Shown one piece after another: positions 12,546-24,300 of a stretch of 64,000 nt of DNA. How positions within the stretch are numbered: position 1 is the stretch's first letter; each line of letters starts with the position of its first letter. The translations under genes and the position numbers were made by a program. This DNA comes from Ilex aquifolium (Eukaryota > Streptophyta > Magnoliopsida > Aquifoliales > Aquifoliaceae), in assembly GCA_951799425.1 (NCBI GenBank), contig OX637401.1:20870001-20934000 (forward strand), read 5' to 3'. Under the pieces are notes generated by a model. It was not told the DNA's origin. It saw only the letters and a program-made list of their open reading frames with translations, and did no database searches.

Positions 12546-13225
12546 GGGGGGAAGGCAACTTTTGTTTTTGCAGATGACCTATAGAAAGGACAACAAGAAG
12601 TTTCCTTTCCTCGTGGAACTTATTTTGGTGTTCTACTGGAGGTTCTATTTGGGAGGTGGGTTTCGGCGTAGTGGCAAAAGTTATTCCATTATCAACCAGA
12701 CATCAAATTTTCGAGACAGAAATTTACGTGAATAAAGTTACGTATATTAGGCACTCCTAAACTCCATAGCGACGAGAGTCTCTTGTATTAGGCCGTCCTT
12801 CTTTATTGTACCACTCTTTCAGCTTTTCTTAGCTCATATCTAAATACTTTTTCATCTGCTTTTAATGCATTTTTATGATTGTAATAGTAGATTGTTGTGG
12901 ATTATAATTATGATAATATGATTTATTTATCTAAAAAAGAATGGAGCACTCTCAACCCTTTCCGAAGAAGCTCTCTGTCAGCAGGTAAACTATTCCAAAA
13001 TCAAAAATTGAGGTTACGTGTTAGATTGATTCCAGGATTCAGCCTTGTAAGAGCTAGCAATAACTTTTTAACACCTGAAATTTTGTTTTAAGGTAGCCAC
13101 CCCTCATCTCAATCAGAAAGGTAATAATAAAATGAAATTACAAGTCTACGTCCATTGTAGTCAATGATTTTAAGTTGTGTCCGACCACTCTTTCATGTCA
13201 TTGTTGAGGGGTTTTTTTTTTCAAC
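11888..13225. other. Intergenic DNA with low-complexity tracts
   Basis: It holds an A/G-rich low-complexity block (about 12040-12250, GATGATGA-type repeats) and the T17/G27 homopolymer junction. No gene is supported. Confidence 0.5.
12508..12551. repeat. T17-G27 homopolymer junction
   Basis: Seventeen T followed at once by twenty-seven G. Such a long G tract is rare in plant DNA. It could form a G-quadruplex, or its length could be a sequencing or assembly artefact. Confidence 0.95.
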
Positions 13226-13241
13226 TTATAGGAGCCCAATT

Positions 13242-13425
13242 TTTTTATAGGGTGTTCATAATTGCATCAATTACTCTTTTGAGTTTTAAGTCAGTCACCG
13301 CAACTCAAACTAGTTTAAGAACATGTTCCTTAAAGAATAAGAGTGGCTGACCTTTAGGAGGTATGAAAAGTATCGAACCTGAGACATCTTGTTTATAAGA
13401 TAGTAAACTTGACCACTCTTAAGGG
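13242..13425 (-). mobile_element. tRNA-related SINE with perfect 16-bp target duplication
   Basis: A 184-bp insertion flanked on both sides by the same 16 bp, TTATAGGAGCCCAATT (13226-13241 and 13426-13441). On the minus strand it starts CCCTTAAGAGTGGTCAAG, carries an A-box-like TGGTCAAGTTTAC and a B box GGTTCGATACT, and ends in a short A tail (T run at its left edge). These are the hallmarks of a Pol III SINE moved by LINE machinery. The perfect duplication suggests a fairly recent insertion. Confidence 0.82.
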
Positions 13426-13500
13426 TTATAGGAGCCCAATTAATGTTACCAGAAGGTAGGGTCGGCCCTAATGAAAGGCCACTAAAGTCTAGGCTTTAGG

Positions 13501-13820
13501 TAAGGATCAAAATATTGTTTCGGTGCATTGTTCCGGTCACTTAAGAAACGGAAACATTTTGACCCATTTCGGAAATATAATGAAAAAAATAAAAAAATTA
13601 AGAATTATTTTTCCAAAACATTGGTCAAAATATATTAAAATATCTTGAAATATTCCGAAATAATTGTGCAAATGTATTGAAACATTACAAAATACCTCGA
13701 AACATTATGAAACACCTTAAAGTATTATAATTTCGATTTCATCACTGATTCATTTCGATCTCCTTGGAAACGAAAACGTTTCGAACATTTCGACTATTTC
13801 GAAATGAAATTATGATCCTT
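13501..13820. mobile_element. Mutator-like MITE, 320 bp
   Basis: The termini are AAGGATCA at the left and TGATCCTT at the right, with further imperfect pairing inward. The flanks carry a 9-bp direct duplication GGCTTTAGG (13492-13500 and 13821-13829), the usual length for Mutator-like elements. The interior is rich in short CGAAACATT-like repeats. No coding capacity. Confidence 0.75.
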
Positions 13821-14039
13821 GGCTTTAGGCCCAATTTTTCAGGCATTCTGTAATAAGCTACCCCTCATCTCTATCAGAAAGGTTGCATTGAACTTTCTGC
13901 CTCCAGTGACCCATTAATATAAAACTTACCGACTGAAATGCAAAACAAAAAAAGAAGAAAAAAACCCATCCGCCCAAACGTACACATAAACAAACATTCA
14001 TTCGCGGGCACACAGAGCGTGGTTAATAATATTGGAATA

Positions 14040-14208
14040 GTAATGTCTAAGTGTAATTCAAATTGTAACAAGAACGAGCTGTAAATCTAGATGTTCTGAG
14101 TTTGAATCTTGACAATCCTATGGGGCCAAATCATGAAGAATTTATCCCTTATTAATCGAGGCGCACATAAGTTGACCCAAACACTCTCACCATTAAACAA
14201 AAAAAAAA
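14040..14208 (+). mobile_element. SINE-like element with A tail
   Basis: About 169 bp ending in an A run, flanked by AATATTGGAATA (14028-14039) and AATACTGGAATA (14209-14220), 11 of 12 bases alike. A B-box-like GAGTTTGAATCTT lies about 60 bp in. It is older than the SINE at 13242, judging by the imperfect duplication and diverged boxes. Confidence 0.6.
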
Positions 14209-14639
14209 AATACTGGAATACAAAGAGAAACCAAGACAAGCAAAACAAATTTGATCGAATATCCAATTGAACTTTTTTGTCCTTTTTCAACGTTGATTTA
14301 TAATAAAATGAAATAACAAGTCTCTGTCCATTGTAGTAGGTGATTTTAAGTTGTGTCCGACCAGTCTTTCATGTCATGGTTGAGTCTTTCATGTTATAGG
14401 AGCTTGAATGACTTCAGAGATTAACAAGAAAAAGGATCCAGAGTATCGTTATTGCCTTACTATCGTCTGTCCTGAAGAATATTTTTGAAGTTGAGGAGGC
14501 ATTGAAATAAAGGAGTCCTCTGTTACTTTAAATAACATTTTCTCGGTTACACATTGTACATTCCCACTATTACGTTTGTCGATGAATGGGGAGAGATACA
14601 TAGTGGATTTTTTCTTACGATTGCACACGTAGATTGTAA

Positions 14640-15590
14640 GACACTATCTACCGGGGATCAAATAGATAAATTCAACCACCACAACCCAAAATATCCATGA
14701 AGATTGATGTATTTAGTTTATCAATTTGTTGATTAATACTCAATCTCATAAAGCCATCCCAACCAAGGCATCAAATCCAACCAAATAACTATGTATGATG
14801 TTGATATTCAACAAGTATTAAATCAAACACATAGTGTGCGTATTGTAAGTGTATATAATTAATAAGAATGAACACAAACAATTTATTGACGCTAAAACCG
14901 TCGGAAAAAATCGCGGGGAACTACTAGAGATTAACCAAAACCTAATTCACTATCTCAATTCCAGTTTACAAGTGAGACTTATACCTCAATCAATACCATA
15001 GTTAAGCACTTATTTTCTTCAATAAGTCTTTACGTCGAAACTCCATTTTCGACGTCTTGAATAGCTTCACTTGAACTTTCCGCCTCACGTACAGTTCGTT
15101 TAGGCCTCAAACACTCATGACACACTCAAGAATTTCGGTATGCACACTTGTCAATTGGTTTGGTTCAACCAAACAATTCTTCTCTAGATTGGATAGGAAT
15201 CATTAAATGGTATGTAGCTTTTGAATTTAGAGATCTAGGGGTGTGGCTCAAGCTCTCAAGTATAAATAAACTAAATTTACTCTCAAGATATTTACTCTAG
15301 GCTGGGAATGCATCCCTCTATTTATAAGTTCGAAATAGGGTTTGTCTTAGGGTCCAAGAAAACATAAATTCACGATTGATCGCTTGAACAATAGGAAGAG
15401 GGTGGTCATTGTATTGAAAAAAATATTTAAACCAGATCTAGGAAAGTAGGAGCAACCGAACGATCATGAGACCGCTCGAGCAATCTCTAAGATCGCTCGG
15501 GCGGCCTTTGATTAATGATACAATGGTGACCATTATTGCAATATATAACATTAAAAAATTCATATCAAGCCAACAACACAACCCAATTGG
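14640..15590 (-). repeat. LTR-like fragment
   Basis: The style is that of a plant LTR: a minus-strand TATAAATAGAGGGATGC promoter-like motif near 15.3 kb, a GCGGGGAACTACTAGAG stretch near 14.9 kb, and no coding region. I could not find both termini or a target duplication, so the borders are approximate and family assignment is not possible. The related partner LTR is not in the window. Confidence 0.35.
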
Positions 15591-16500
15591 TCACTTTTGA
15601 TTTTCTCATAAAGGAAGGAATTGTAACACTTCTTTTTTCCTTTCTCTACTCGAATTGTTTGTATTATAATCGAATAAATTTTAATACACACATCTCATTA
15701 CAAAAAAAAAATGAATTGAATTAGATTTTTGAACTTTTTTTATTGTTCGCAGATTGAAACATGAATTTTGTCCATGATGCTGATCATATAATGGATTTTG
15801 TACATTTTTGTAGCCTAAGAGATTTGAACCATTGACCTCATGAAAACTAAGGCCCTGTTTGGTTTTGTTTTAGAAAACTGTTTTTTGTTCTCAAATTTTC
15901 AAAAACAATGAAAACATGTTTGTTTAGAATTTTTGTTCTCAAATTTTTGAAAAAAACATGGATGCAAAAAACAAAAAATAGAAAACAAACCCAGCTTGTT
16001 TTCTGTGTTTTGCAGACAAAATAAGGGGAACACGGAGACACAGCAATTTGTCATTAATGAGGTCTCCCCTTCAAACCTTGTTAGCAGCAAAACATACCCA
16101 ACTATATAAAAAAAAAAATTTACTGCCTTTCTCTCTTTTTTTTTTTTTGGCTTTCTCTCTCTCTCTGTCTCTTGTCTTTCTCTCTCCACACTCCGGCGAC
16201 AATCAGACGAAAGGAAACACGATTTGAGTTTGCTCCGATGTCGGATCTGCTTCAGATCTGGGTTGATCTGTGTTATTGTGTGATGGGTTGATCTGAGTTT
16301 GCTCCGGTGTCGGATCTGCTTCAGATCCTATTGTGTGACTGTGTGTGTGTTCGTGTATATATATATATAGACTGTGTGTGTATATATGTATATAGACTCT
16401 GTGTGTGATGTGTGTGTTGTGTATTGTGCAACTGTGTGTGTGTGTATATATATATATTGTGTGTGTGATGGGTATTCTGTGATGGGAATATATATATATA

Positions 16501-17105
16501 CTAGTTATTCCCCGTGCCTGAAGGCACGGAGTAATAAAAAAAATGGCCAACATATTTGTATTCACACCTAAAATCAAATCACAAATATAGAGGAGAGATA
16601 AAAAAATTTAAGAACCAATTGTAGTGAAGGTGAACGGTGGTAGTGGTGGTGTGCGACAGTGGTGATGATGGAAAACAGTGATGGTTGTGGAGGGTAAGGC
16701 AATGATCGTGGTGGTGATAGCAGTCGTGGGTAGCAATGGTGATGGTGGTAATGGTGGTTGGTATGGTAGGGTGGAGATAGTGATGGTGGTAAGGTGGCGG
16801 TGGTGGTGTGGGTAGTGGTGGTAGAGGTAGTGGTGGTGTGGGTAGTGGTGGTAGAGGTAGTGGTGGGGCAGTTTCAAACACTATTTTTTTTTTAAAGTAC
16901 TTATGAGAAATAATTTGTAGAAATACTTTTATAAAGTCACTTCAAACACACCTTTATGGGCCTATTTTTGCTATTAAATTTAGAGTGTTAATATTAGCCG
17001 TTAGATTAACTTTAAAGTAAAATTTAAAACGATCTCAACCGCGAATAGCAAAAGTCATTTTGCTTATCTTTTAAGATTTGAATTGTAAGCTACTTTATTA
17101 TATAT
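16501..17105 (-). mobile_element. Non-autonomous Helitron, about 0.6 kb
   Basis: On the minus strand it ends with the hairpin CCGTGCCT-TC-AGGCACGG, about 8 nt, then CTAG, followed by T in the flank: the classic Helitron 3' end. The 5' end near 17.1 kb is inexact (TATAATAAAGTAGC-like). The body is a GGT-rich low-complexity tract also found in the element at 63431. It sits inside an AT/GT microsatellite. The open frame of proline-rich repeats on its minus strand is only the translation of this tract. Confidence 0.7.
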
Positions 17106-17200
17106 ATATATTGTGTGTGTGTGTATATATATATTGTGTGTGATGGGTATATATATATACTGTCTGTGTGTGTATATATATATATTGTGTGTGTGATGGG

Positions 17201-17232
<32 letters not shown>
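17098..17232. repeat. AT/GT compound microsatellite
   Basis: Runs of (TA)n and (TG)n with an intervening GTGTGTGATGGGTAT unit. The same unit occurs left of the nested Helitron (about 16340-16500), so the Helitron split one microsatellite block. Confidence 0.8.
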
Positions 17233-18036
17233 AATTGTGATGGTGAGTATTCTTGGGTGTTATTTGTTTTTTTTTTTTGAAAAAAAATTATTGGTGTTTG
17301 TATATTTTTTCTATTGAATATGTTTGGTTTTATTTTAGATGAAGGTCATTGATGTATTTTTTTATATTGATTTTATTTTTGATGAAGATTATTGAATATG
17401 TTTGATTTGTTTTAAAGTTTGGTTTATTGAATTTTTTTTTATGAAATTGTCAATCTAAAAATAACTTTCGTATATTTTTTTATTAATTTTTGAATTATTG
17501 TTCAAACATATATTTAGGCTGTCCAAACAAGTTTTACTATTTTATGTACTATAAAATTGTTTTTGAAATCATCTAACCAAACAAGTTTTTTATCTCAAAA
17601 AACATCAAAACACATTTTCTTAAAACTCTTCTCAAAAATTGTTTTCAGATACTATTTTTTGAAACGCAAACCAAACAAACCCTAAATCTTCATAAAACAA
17701 AGAATACTATTAAACCAAATGGCAGTTGGATACTTATATCAATTATTATCTCCCTACAATTTTTTGTCAATCTAATAATTATGAGTGAGATTGATAATTG
17801 AGTTGTCGAGTTTGACTCATTTTGAATAATTTTTTAAGTTCGTTTAAAAAAACGAGTTCGACAAGTTTAACTTGTGCTCGCAAAGTTCTAACTCTAATTA
17901 TGAGTGATTAAGTTAATAAATTAAGTCAAAAATTTAGTTTTAAATAAGATTACTCGTTTGTTTAAGTTGACATTTATTTTTAACGTGGGTAGTAGGTATA
18001 TCATACCCACCCATTACTATATGGGCCATATAGTAT

Positions 18037-18147
18037 TGAGTCTATTGACCAGGACTTTTTGTTTGGTAGATATTGACCAAGACTTGTTTATTTGGTAGCT
18101 ATTGACCAAGAGTCTTGTTTATTTGGTAGACATTGACCAAGACTTTC
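18037..18147 (+). repeat. Tandem repeat, about 33 bp, about 4 copies
   Basis: The unit TATTGACCAAGACTTGTTTA plus TTTGGTAG is repeated with small changes. One more half unit (GACCAAGACTTTTATT) stands alone near 20.98 kb. Nothing links it to a gene. Confidence 0.8.
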
Positions 18148-18149
18148 AA

Positions 18150-19530
18150 GCAAACATAACTCGTACAACAACAACATCACCAAGCTTTACTCTCTTTCTC
18201 AATCACCAATCTGCTGTGCCTCTTCCTGCTGAAATTTGTATGCTCTGCAACTCCTTTTTGTGCTGCTTTAATCAATTCAAGAAATAGATGTGCGCCTAAA
18301 ATACTTTTGTTTAATCTTCTTTCTTTTCAAATAATTTTTGTTTAACTATGTTTGTGTAGAACATATAATAATGTTGAATTTATATTATTTAAAAACACCA
18401 GTTACATCCGTCATGCTTTAGGATTTTTTTCCCCTTAAGGCAGTATTTTTTATAAAAAAGGTTTTATATTCAATATTTAATTAAAATAATTTTTCTTTGT
18501 TCTTTTAAAAAATTTCGACAAAGTTTTCCCTAAAAATACGACCCAAGAAAATATTAACGTGAATAGAAAATCTATAAAACACTAATTACACAATCCACTC
18601 TATATAAAATGCCAATTAAACAAATAAACTGTGAACTCCGCATGACATTCCTAAAATTTAATTGTAACAATCCAATCAATATGTGTTTCTAAATCAACCC
18701 CACAAATCATTCTGTGTTGTTTATATAAAGGACTAAGTAAAATAGATGTGGTTAAAAAATAAATAACCTACCCCTTTTATGCATCTAAAGTAGCTGAAAA
18801 CTATTCTTCGAATAACTAACCATATTAACTGCACCAAATGAATACTTGAAAAAGTGATAAGTCAACCATAAAATTGTGTAGTATAACCATTTTCTCAAAT
18901 TTAACAATCCATAAAATTTTCCGGTCCGAATCAACTTCAATCACACAACAAAATGACATAAACTACTTCTAATTCAATCTCCCCTTCAATAAATCTACAA
19001 AAATCACAATTCAATTACGTAGAAATTACTCAATATTAATTGTTCCCAAAAAATAGAGTTAATCCCAAATCTCAAAATGCACGAAAGAGATGAAATTCAT
19101 GAAATTTTTATGCAAAATAATTAAGGGGAATGAATGAGTTGATGTAAATTTCAGTTGTGAACAAATTTATTGGGGAAACGCATGCGAGTTATTAATTGAG
19201 ACAAATTGAAAAATTGGGTGCAAGTCCTAGGAGTGTCGGTGGGGGGTGCGTGTTGTGTGGGTGGGTGTGTAAGGGTATTTTTGTGTGATGTGTGTGTATG
19301 GGTGTATATATGTGTGGAGATGCATATATTTTTAAGAGTAATATAGTCAAGCAAAAAGTTTCATAAAAATTTATATTTATAAATAAAAAATAGATAATTA
19401 AAAGTGATCTTAGATGTAATTTGGAGATTGAAATGCATAAGAATATGATGATAATTTAGATATTAAGTGTGGAAGGATAAAGTGGTATTTTTAATTCTTT
19501 ATGAGAGTAAATTGGTGAATCAAAAAAATT
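18150..19530. other. AT-rich DNA without a gene
   Basis: No coding signal and no recognised repeat apart from a GT-rich patch near 19.25-19.32 kb, of the type found in the Helitrons of this window. Confidence 0.5.
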
Positions 19531-19562
19531 TCATGTTAAGGTACTTTTATTAGTAGTATAGA
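19530..19562 (-). mobile_element. Possible 5' end of a Helitron
   Basis: The minus strand reads TCTATACTACTAATAAAAG, close to known Helitron 5' ends (TCTATACTATATTAAAA type), preceded by A. The matching CTAG hairpin end to the left was not found, so the extent is unknown. Confidence 0.4.
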
Positions 19563-19585
19563 TATAGATTTATCAATACATATTA

Positions 19586-20559
19586 GGAAAAATTTCAACC
19601 ACACCCCTCTAGTTTACCATATCTTCAAGGACACCCCATCTAGTTTCTAAATCTTCAGTGACACCCCTTCTAGTTTATATTTAAACATCACTAACACCCC
19701 CTACCATTAAACTATCATTTCTAACAAAAAAAAATAATCTAAAATACCAAAAATGCCCCTACATAAACCTCAAGTAATTTTTCTACATAAAATTTTATTA
19801 AAATTCGAGCCGATTAAAATTTATTTTTCTACATATTAAAATTTGAACCAATTCAAATTCGATTGAAGTTGAATAAATTTTATTTTTTTTAACTTATTAA
19901 AATTCGAGCCTATTAAAATTTATTTTTTACATATTAAAATTTGAGTCAATTTGAACTCTACCCGAGTTGTTAGCGCCGATTAAAATTCGTTTTCGAGTCG
20001 ATCAAAATTTATATTTTTTTACTTATTAAAATTCGTGTCAATTAAAATTCGATTTATTAAAATTGAAGTCAATTAAAATTTATATTTTTTATATATTAAA
20101 ATTTGGGCTGATTAAAATTCAATACGAGTTGATTAAAATTTGATTTGAGTCGATTAAAAATAATTTTTAATTGGCTCAAATAGAATTTTAATTAGCCCAA
20201 ATTTTAATCCGTAAAAAATATAATTTTTTTTTGGCTCAAATTTTAATATGTAAAAAAATAAATTTTAATTAGCTTACATCGAATTTTAATTCACTCGAAT
20301 TTTAATACGTAAAAAAAGTTAGAAAACAAAGGGGGTCTCATTGAAGATATGCTTATCTAGAGGGGGTCTCATTGAAGATATACTTATCTAGAGGGGGTGT
20401 GAATGAAATTTGTCATCAAATATATCATGGACAATTTAGTAAAATTGCATTATAATTAATATTTTTAATCTGACAAGGGGTGTCACTGAAGATTTAGAAA
20501 CTAGAGTGGGTGTCTTTGAAGATATGGTAAACTAGAGGGGGTGTGGTTGAAATTTTTCA
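19586..20559. mobile_element. Mutator-like element with about 100-bp TIRs, no transposase
   Basis: Both ends share GAAAAATTTCAACCACACCC and continue in inverted match for about 100 bp (CTAGTTTACCATATCTTCAA, then TTTCTAAATCTTCAGTGACA). The flanks repeat TACATATTA (9 bp, or 10 with one more A) at 19577-19585 and 20560-20568. The centre is a minisatellite of ATTAAAATTYGAGYCGATT-like units. Long TIRs plus a 9-bp duplication fit a non-autonomous Mutator-like element. Confidence 0.85.
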
Positions 20560-20568
20560 TACATATTA

Positions 20569-21203
20569 TGTATATATTAATTTCATATATAGATATAATG
20601 GTAAAATATATATTTATATTTTTTCAAAAAAAAATTTCCCAGCTTACCAAATACAAAAAAAAAATCAATTATTCATATTTTTCATCCATCTTAACAAACA
20701 CACAAAAAAAAAAAAAAAAAATCAATCCTTACTACTTTTCATCCATCTTATCAAACACAAAAGAGGGAAAGAAGGATTTATTCCTTGAAGAATAAAAAGC
20801 TTATTATTCTCACTTTCCTTCATTCTATTTTTTCATTCACCCTACTAAACAAACCAAAGCTTCCCCATACCCACGCCTTTAAAATGTTCTTTTATTAAAT
20901 GTATATTTTCGAATAAACAAGGTATATCAAGGTTAGTATTCAGAAAAAAAAAAATCAATTCTTACCATATGACCAAGACTTTTATTCTGTAAAACCAAAT
21001 CACAAATAAATATGACCAAGAAAGTGCCAATACCATCAACAATAAAAAATTTCCATTTTATTTATTTAATGTGGTATTTGTGTATACAATTTTTGGTTCA
21101 AAAGATGTTGACTGATCCTACATTATTTTTGTCAAAATTTTCACCCAAAAAATTTCTGATTTTGTCATTGGTTGTAATTTTTTGATGGGTAAGATTGGTC
21201 ATG
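20569..21203. other. AT-rich intergenic DNA
   Basis: Poly-A and TA runs. No gene supported. The last bases before the Copia element hold its left target duplication GTTTG (21204-21208). Confidence 0.5.
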
Positions 21204-21208
21204 GTTTG

Positions 21209-21360
21209 ACTTGAAATATTTAGAAGAAAAAAAGGGATACAAACTAAGTGTAGAGCCCCCATATATATAGTCAAATAATAAATGTACAATAAGGAAATAG
21301 GAAAACCCTAATAAACTAGGAAATTGGAAAACCCTAATAAACTAGGAAATATCTTCAACA
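21209..21360 (-). repeat. Left LTR (3' LTR) of the young Copia
   Basis: About 152 bp, starting ACTTGAAATATTTAG and ending TCTTCAACA. It contains a short internal tandem duplication of CCCTAATAAACTAGG, which explains its extra length over the partner. Confidence 0.92.
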
Positions 21361-24300
21361 CTCCCCCTCAAGCTAGGCGCAAAAATATCAACTAAGCCAA
21401 GCTTGACAACTGAGTCCTGAAGAATGGATAGAGTGACAGGTTTTGTGAAAACATCAGCAACCTGATCACTGGTCCCCACAAACAATGGAGTGACAATACC
21501 ACAGCTAACCTTCTCCCTAAGAAAGTGAACATCGATCTCTATATGCTTCGTCCTCTCGTGTAGTACAGAGTCAGAAGCGAGCTGAATAGCAGATCGATTA
21601 TCACAATATAATGTGGATGGAGAAGTCACTGGAAATCCCAACTCGCCAAGAATCGATCGTAACCAGATAATCTCACACGTGCCAAGTGCCAGTACCCGAT
21701 ACTCTGCCTCTGCTGAAGAGCGGGAGACAACCGCCTGCTTCTTGCTCTTCCAAGAGATAAGATGAGTCCCTCGAAAAGCATAGAAACCCGTAGTAGATCG
21801 ACCGTCACACGCTCCCCCATAATCTGAATCTAAATAACAGGCTAGAGGACCAGTCTGAGATCCTGATGCATAGAACAACCCAAGTCCAGGACAAGACTTG
21901 AGGTACCGAAGAATATGATAAACTGCATCAAGATGAGGCTGACACGGCCTGTGCATGAACTGACTAACTCGGCTGACAGCGAATGAAATGTCTGGCCTAG
22001 TGTTGGCTAAGTAGATAAGTCTACCTACCAACCTCTAATAAACAGTCGGATCTCTCAACTCCTCACCTTCAGCAGTAAGCTTCAGGTTTGGAATCATAGG
22101 TGATGATGCCGGTTTGCACCCCAGCATCCCAGTGTCTAAGAGAAGATCCAGGATATACTTTCTCTGAGAAAGAACAATACCCCTGCTACTACGGCAACCT
22201 CAATCCTAAGAAAGTATCGTAGAAATCCAATGTCCTTCACATCGAAGGCCTTCCCAAGGTCTACCTTGACCTGCGCAGTCCCAGAAATATCATCTCCAGT
22301 AATAATAATATCATCAACATATACCAACATGGTGACACACTGTCCAGAAGTATTCCGTCGAATGAAGCATGTATGATCAGAATGACATCTGGTGAATCCT
22401 AAACGTACAACTACACCACTAAAGCGAGAGAACCAGGCTCGTGGTGACTGTTTCAGTCCATAAAGAGACTTTCGCAGTCGACATACCTTTCCAGCATACT
22501 CCCCCTCACCACGAAAGCCCGGTGGTGCATCCATATAAATAATCTCGTCCAGATCACCGTGAAGAAATGCATTCTTTACATCCAACTGATGAAGAGGCCA
22601 ATAGTACTCCGCAGCCAGAGAAATAATCAATCGAACAGTAGTCAATTTTGCCACGGGGGCAAATGTAGCACCAAAATCACGACCTGGTACCTGAGTAAAA
22701 CCCTTCGCCACAAGCCTAGCCTTGTGACGATCAATAGTACCATCCGCCAGAAACTTTAGGGTGTAAACCCAGCGACAACCAACAGTCTTCACCCCTGAAG
22801 GTAAAGAAACAAGATCTCATGTATGATTACGCTGAAGAGTGTCCATCTCTGTCTGCATGGCAAGAACCCACTGGGGCTCCCGCATAGCCTCTGAAACAGA
22901 GCGAGGAACCGGCGTATCTGATAAGGCCATGCTATAAGCTCGAAATGTAGGAGACAGATCACAATAAGAAACATAAGCAGAGATCGGATATAAAATCCTG
23001 GCGGTCCAACCATAACGAACAACTGGACGGCGATCACGCTGCGGATAACGACGCCCTAAATCATCATCCTCCACTGATAATGTCTCATCAGATAAAGTAA
23101 CTAGCTCAGTACCTGCAATCTCATCAGTACTAACAACAGGTGCATCAATATGCTCAACGAACTGAGAAGTATTACCTGCATCACCTGAGGTAGAGGGAAC
23201 ATCAGCAGGGGGATGAGAGCGAGAGCGACGAACATAAACCTGCAAAGGAAGAGGGACTGGTGACTCTGGACTAACAGGGATGAGTGGTTCTAGAGGAGGA
23301 GAGACTGATGACTCTGTAGTGATAGTGACCAAAGGCTTTGGCTCCTGTGGTAATGGAAAATCAAAGGGAGTATCATCACCTAGAGGGGAAGACACAAGAC
23401 TAGAAGAAAAATAAGGAATATGCTCAAGAAAAGTAACATCTAGACTATGATACATACGACGCCTAATAGGATCATAGCACCGATACCCCTTAGACTGATG
23501 ACAATAGCCCACAAAGACACAACGAATCGCTTTATCATCAAGCTTATGGCGAGTAGGAGACCGATCCTGAACAAAACATGTGCAGCCAAAAACACGAGGG
23601 GGAACCGAAAAAAGTGTCCGTTCAGGGAATAAGACCTGTAAGGGAGCTCTATGCTGAAGAACACGACTCGGTGTACGATTACATAGAAATGTAGAAGTCA
23701 AAACAGCAAAATGCCAATAAGATTTTGGTACCCCCATACCTCTAAGCATACAACGTACCATCCCTATCAGACTCCTATTTTTCCTTTCAGCAACTCCATT
23801 TTGCTCAGGAGTATATGGACAAGTGAGCTGTTGAAGGATACCCTGGGAAGAAAGATGAGACACTAAGGCATCAGACACATATTCTTTGGCATTATCCGAA
23901 CGAAAAGCACGAACAATGACATCGAATTGTGTCTTAATCATCTGGAGAAACTGAGTGATGATTGGGAGTACATCGGATTTCCTATGCAAAAGATAGACCC
24001 AAGTACAACGGGTATGGTCATCTATAAATGTCACATAATATCGAGCACCTGTCAGAGCAGTAACAGGAGAGGGTCCCCAAATATCAGAGTGTATTAGGTC
24101 AAATGGTTTGGGTGACTGGTGCATGCGAGGAATATAACTGGTCCGAACATGTTTTGATAGGGAACAGATAACACAGTCAAGTTTACCACTAACACAAGCT
24201 TTGCTCAAAGCAGGAAATAACATACATAAATATTTAAAATTTGTATGCCACAACTGAACAGTTTGTGATGAAAAATCATAATGACAAGTACTAGGTAAAA

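Larger units (their letters stand above)
13092..14400 (+). repeat. Local direct duplication, about 120 bp, second copy split
   Basis: Block A (CCCCTCATCTC...TCAGAAAGG) occurs at about 13096-13121 and 13860-13883. Block B (ATAAAATGAAATWACAAGTCT ... CCGACCASTCTTTCATGTCAT) occurs at about 13127-13202 and 14303-14378. A and B are adjacent in the first copy but separated by about 415 bp, including a SINE, in the second. Either the second copy gained DNA or the first lost it. Confidence 0.7.
15851..17682. mobile_element. TIR transposon with GGCCCTGTTTGG ends, host of a nested Helitron
   Basis: The left end GGCCCTGTTTGGTTTTG and right end CAAACCAAACAAACCC are inverted copies. Looser inverted similarity continues for about 100 bp (TTGTTTGGTTAGA on one arm, ATGTTTGTTTAGA on the other). 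TAA stands at both outer edges (15848-15850 and 17683-17685), which would fit a PIF/Harbinger-type duplication, but a 3-bp match is weak. The interior is CT-, GT- and AT-rich low-complexity DNA plus the Helitron at 16501. No transposase is visible. Confidence 0.55.

Noticed and set aside
14640-15590. Complete solo LTR
   Set aside because: I tested several TG...CA borders by eye and none gave matching 5-bp flanks, so only an LTR-like fragment is reported.
16579-16881. Proline-rich open frame on the minus strand
   Set aside because: It is only the translation of a GGT-type low-complexity tract inside a Helitron; it has no domain or splice structure.
18037-18147. CRISPR-like direct repeats
   Set aside because: A contiguous plant minisatellite with no unique spacers and no cas genes.
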